A stretch of DNA of 64,000 bases from Bartonella sp. DB5-6 (GTDB taxonomy: Bacteria; Pseudomonadota; Alphaproteobacteria; Rhizobiales; Rhizobiaceae): positions 92,517 through 156,516 of the forward strand of contig NZ_JH725116.1 of NCBI RefSeq assembly GCF_000278115.1, written 5' to 3'. Position 1 is the first letter of the stretch. Each line of letters opens with the position of its first letter. The position numbers and the translations under genes are program-made. The notes under the pieces are model-generated. The model saw only the letters and a list, made by a program, of their open reading frames with translations. It did no database searches and was not told where the DNA came from. Shown here one piece after another: positions 61,838 through 64,000 of the stretch.

Positions 61838-62965
61838 ATGTCGACGATTTATGATTGGTCTTTAACGGCATCTGAAAATGGTGGTGCTGATGCTTTGATT
61901 AATTGGTCAGAGGGACAGCATCCTAACACGGTCAATAATAGCGCCCGTGTGATGATGCAAAGGATAAGTGAGTATTTATCGGATACGGGCGGCGTGCTTG
62001 AAGGGATTGTGACGGTTGATAATAACCAAAAGACGAGCGTGATAAGGCTTCTAAGCCAATCGGCATTTTTAGAGTATAAGAATGGCATATCGGTTTGTTT
62101 TAAAGCGAAGGGCAAGAATGTTGGGGCGACAACAATTGCTTTAAATAATTTAGCCGGTAAGCCCGTTTATAAGGCGACAGAAACCGGTTTATTAGCCTTA
62201 CTGGGAGGAGAGATACAAGATGGCTGTCTTTATACCGTTATTTACGATGAAGATATAACCGGTTGGCAAGTTCTCAACCCGACAAGTGGCAAAGTTTCTT
62301 CCTTAAAACGCTTACCCTCCGGTCTGATAGGACCGTTTGCAATGGAGCGCTTGCCGGATGGTTGGTTGCCATGTGATGGGCGTGCTTATTCACGGTATGT
62401 TTATTGGGATTTATTTTGTGTCATAGGAACGACGTGGGGAGAAGGGGATGGCGTTGAGACGTTTAATGTTCCCGATTTTCGGGGGCTATTTTTACGGGGA
62501 CTTGATAATGAACGCAATTTAGACCCTTGGCGTTCTTTTGCAAGTCAGCAAGGCTGTTCTTTAAAAGCGCATGAACATTTTATAGGTCCAGCGTCATCAG
62601 AAGGTCTTTCTTCTCGAAAAAAACGGGATGTTTCTTCTTCTGAAGCTCACTTGCAAAGGCGAAAGAGATTTGTAGACGAAGAGTGTGTAGGTTTGAGTGG
62701 GGATGCCTTGGAAAGGTGTAATCAAGAATTTGACCGAATAGTGGGCATTTCAGAGGTTCCATTTTGGTTTACAGAAAAAGACAAGCCGCCTCGCTTACCT
62801 TGGTTTATCAGGAGCCCCTTTGCTAATTTTTTATATTATTCAACGCCTATAACAGAAGGTCTGAATGACAGAGAGCATCATGAACATCACCTTATGGCAG
62901 AGAGGGTTGGTGGTGTTGAAACGCGCCCCGTTAATGTGAGTGTAATTTATGGGATCAAGACATGA
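61838..62965 (+). CDS. Tail-collar fibre protein, tandem paralogue 3
   Basis: The ATG at 61838 gives 375 residues. It keeps the shared N-terminus (STIYDWSLTASENGGADALINWSEGQ), collar domain (PSGLIGPFAMERLPDGWLPC, DFRGLFLRGLDNERNLD) and C-terminal ETRPVNVSVIYGIKT. The variable segment is the longest and has an unrelated charged insert (SSRKKRDVSSSEAHLQRRKR and CVGLSGDALERCNQEF). GAGGTTCATATG starts it directly after copy 2. Confidence 0.82.
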   Translation: MSTIYDWSLTASENGGADALINWSEGQHPNTVNNSARVMMQRISEYLSDTGGVLEGIVTVDNNQKTSVIRLLSQSAFLEYKNGISVCFKAKGKNVGATTIALNNLAGKPVYKATETGLLALLGGEIQDGCLYTVIYDEDITGWQVLNPTSGKVSSLKRLPSGLIGPFAMERLPDGWLPCDGRAYSRYVYWDLFCVIGTTWGEGDGVETFNVPDFRGLFLRGLDNERNLDPWRSFASQQGCSLKAHEHFIGPASSEGLSSRKKRDVSSSEAHLQRRKRFVDEECVGLSGDALERCNQEFDRIVGISEVPFWFTEKDKPPRLPWFIRSPFANFLYYSTPITEGLNDREHHEHHLMAERVGGVETRPVNVSVIYGIKT

Positions 62966-62974
62966 GGAGTTGAA

Positions 62975-63208
62975 ATGTCATTAAAACCGTTTGCGATATC
63001 AGAGATTAGCGACCCGTCTCAAGTACGGGTCGTTTTGTATTCGGGAGACCGTTTTGTGCATGCGCCGCTTCATGGGATTTTAGATTTGTTGAAGGCGTCT
63101 TTGAAGGCAGAGCTTTCTGGTTCATTTGAGGCTTTAGAAAGGCAATTAGAAAGGTTGAGGGATGATGTTGATGAATTGAAAGAGTGTTCATTTGATGAAT
63201 TGCTCTGA
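62975..63208 (+). CDS. Short coiled-coil protein after the fibre genes
   Basis: The 77-residue protein has a beta-like first half (SDPSQVRVVLYSGDRFVHAPLHG) and a coiled-coil second half (LERQLERLRDDVDELKE). GAGGAGTTGAA lies before the ATG. It may be a fibre adaptor or chaperone. No family recognised. Confidence 0.6.
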   Translation: MSLKPFAISEISDPSQVRVVLYSGDRFVHAPLHGILDLLKASLKAELSGSFEALERQLERLRDDVDELKECSFDELL

Positions 63209-63229
63209 ACTGATGTGAGGATGAAAGAA

Positions 63230-64000
63230 ATGTGGATACCAAATCACACACATGAATATTTACTACCTGTAGCAACAAAAGAAGAAATGCTAGAGGGGAC
63301 TTCACAGGATGTTGTCGTTGTCCCAAAATTGTTAGGAACAGCGTCTCTTTATGCTTATGAAGCTTTTGCAACAGCAGAACAAGTTGTGCGTGCAAGACAA
63401 GAAGCAGAAAAAGCCATGGCGCGTGCGAATGGCGCGCAACAAACAGCAGATCAAGCGAAAACTATAGCAGACAATGTCAAGGAATTATCGGATGCAGCGA
63501 CGACGACGATAGCGCAAGCAGCAGGCACAGCAGCGAGTGCAGTTACTGTAGCTTCTGAAGCCAAGACGACAGCTGAGACAGCTTTAGAGCAGGCAAAAAC
63601 AGCATTAACAGCCTCCAATGCCGCCAAGACGACAGCAGAGGAATCGAAAGTTTCCTCAGAAGATGCCAAGAGGAAATCAGAAGCGGCAGAGAGTTTAGCG
63701 CAAGAAGCCAAGCGTATAGCGGAGAATGTTAAAGGTGCAGCCGATAGAGTGACGACAGCAGTCACGGATAGCACAAAAATAGTTACGCAAGTTGAAAGTA
63801 CAGTAGCGACAGCTTTGACAGAGGCAAGAGAAGCGAAGGCAACGGCAGAGAGTGCCAAAACACTATCCGAACACTCTCAGAGTGCTGTTGATGATGCCAA
63901 GCGGGTGATGGGTGAAGTGAAGAGTGTTGCAGAAACAGCGCAACAGACAGCCAATGCTGCGAAGTCACTAGCAGATGAAATAAAGGGAATTGCTGAAGCA
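63230..64000 (+). CDS. Alanine-rich coiled-coil fibre protein, 3'-truncated by window edge
   Basis: The frame is open from the ATG at 63230 to the last base (257 codons) with GTGAGG nine bases upstream; an in-frame ATG at 63221 is too close to that site. After a short head (MWIPNHTHEYLLPVATKEEMLEG) the protein becomes a long alanine/lysine/glutamate-rich repeat (AKTTAETALEQAKTALTA, AKRKSEAAESLAQEAK), typical of trimeric coiled-coil shafts. It is probably the main tail fibre, with its receptor-binding end outside the window. The opposite strand is also largely open but that frame looks like a shadow. Confidence 0.75.
   Translation, partial: MWIPNHTHEYLLPVATKEEMLEGTSQDVVVVPKLLGTASLYAYEAFATAEQVVRARQEAEKAMARANGAQQTADQAKTIADNVKELSDAATTTIAQAAGTAASAVTVASEAKTTAETALEQAKTALTASNAAKTTAEESKVSSEDAKRKSEAAESLAQEAKRIAENVKGAADRVTTAVTDSTKIVTQVESTVATALTEAREAKATAESAKTLSEHSQSAVDDAKRVMGEVKSVAETAQQTANAAKSLADEIKGIAEA

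Larger units (their letters stand above)
28811..64000. mobile_element. Prophage (podovirus-like), left end and body; right end outside window
   Basis: The element begins next to a tyrosine integrase and contains an immunity region, early recombination and replication genes, and a complete head-assembly set: terminase, P22-type portal, scaffold and N4-gp56-type capsid. P22-type gp4- and gp10-like tail factors, ejection proteins, a transglycosylase and tail-collar fibres follow. No tail-tube, tape-measure or sheath gene is visible, in keeping with a short-tailed phage. No endolysin/holin cassette or right attachment site is present before the window ends. The left boundary is estimated from the end of the EamA fragment. 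Confidence 0.93.

Noticed and set aside
63451-63858. 135-codon frame on the - strand opposite the fibre gene
   Set aside because: An alanine/lysine-rich coiled-coil gene leaves the opposite strand open by codon bias. The + strand frame has a proper start, head sequence and context.
28811-64000. Bartonella gene transfer agent or its run-off replication locus
   Set aside because: The segment has its own integrase, immunity region, terminase pair and P22-type portal in ordinary temperate phage order. I see nothing specific to the gene transfer agent cluster.

Overview
The window is chromosomal DNA from an AT-rich alphaproteobacterium, almost certainly a Bartonella species. The evidence is the gene content and order (tuf, the S10/spc/alpha ribosomal block, a Do-type protease, rarA, recA, alaS), an NdvA-type cyclic glucan exporter, AT-biased third codon positions, and a short-LID adenylate kinase. 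I cannot name the species from sequence alone.

Bases 1-15530 are conserved core: the 3' part of tuf, then rpsJ-rplC-rplD-rplW-rplB-rpsS-rplV-rpsC-rplP-rpmC-rpsQ, rplN-rplX-rplE-rpsN-rpsH-rplF-rplR-rpsE-rpmD-rplO-secY-adk, and rpsM-rpsK-rpoA-rplQ. All are on the + strand with short gaps or overlaps. A terminator follows rplQ and a weaker one lies between adk and rpsM. Bases 15733-26038 hold ordinary housekeeping genes: a periplasmic protease, rarA, recA, alaS, ndvA on the - strand, and an rluC-type pseudouridine synthase.

Bases 26039-28800 are a decayed accessory segment. It has a degenerate IS200/IS605 transposase fragment and then three overlapping + strand reading frames. These are a BacA/prephenate-decarboxylase-like gene with an internal stop, an unrecognised histidine-rich protein with an internal stop, and a truncated EamA-type transporter. 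I read this as the ruin of a small biosynthesis-and-export operon.

From about 28.8 kb to the end of the window lies a prophage whose right end is not included. Its left arm (- strand) carries integrase, a small protein, DUF488, a YqaJ-type exonuclease, an ERF annealing protein, three tandem beta-helix genes and a small protein. These are served by a PL-like promoter. A repressor sits between this promoter and a matching PR-like promoter, and both contain the same TGCAT-AAA-ATGCA-type operator. The right arm has a Cro-like protein, a beta-helix/DUF5664 fusion, a RuvC-like nuclease, a replication protein with iteron-like repeats inside its gene, SSB, terminase, a P22-type portal, scaffold, an N4-gp56-type capsid, P22-type tail accessory proteins, ejection proteins, a transglycosylase, three tandem tail-collar proteins, and the start of a coiled-coil fibre.

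The most unusual feature is a set of six related genes for YdcK-like hexapeptide beta-helix proteins spread over both early arms of this one prophage. One is fused to a nucleotide pyrophosphohydrolase-like domain and one carries two copies of the N-terminal module. Other accessory cargo includes a RelE/HigA-type toxin-antitoxin pair in the structural module, a secreted protein on the opposite strand, and a candidate structured RNA before the sixth beta-helix gene.
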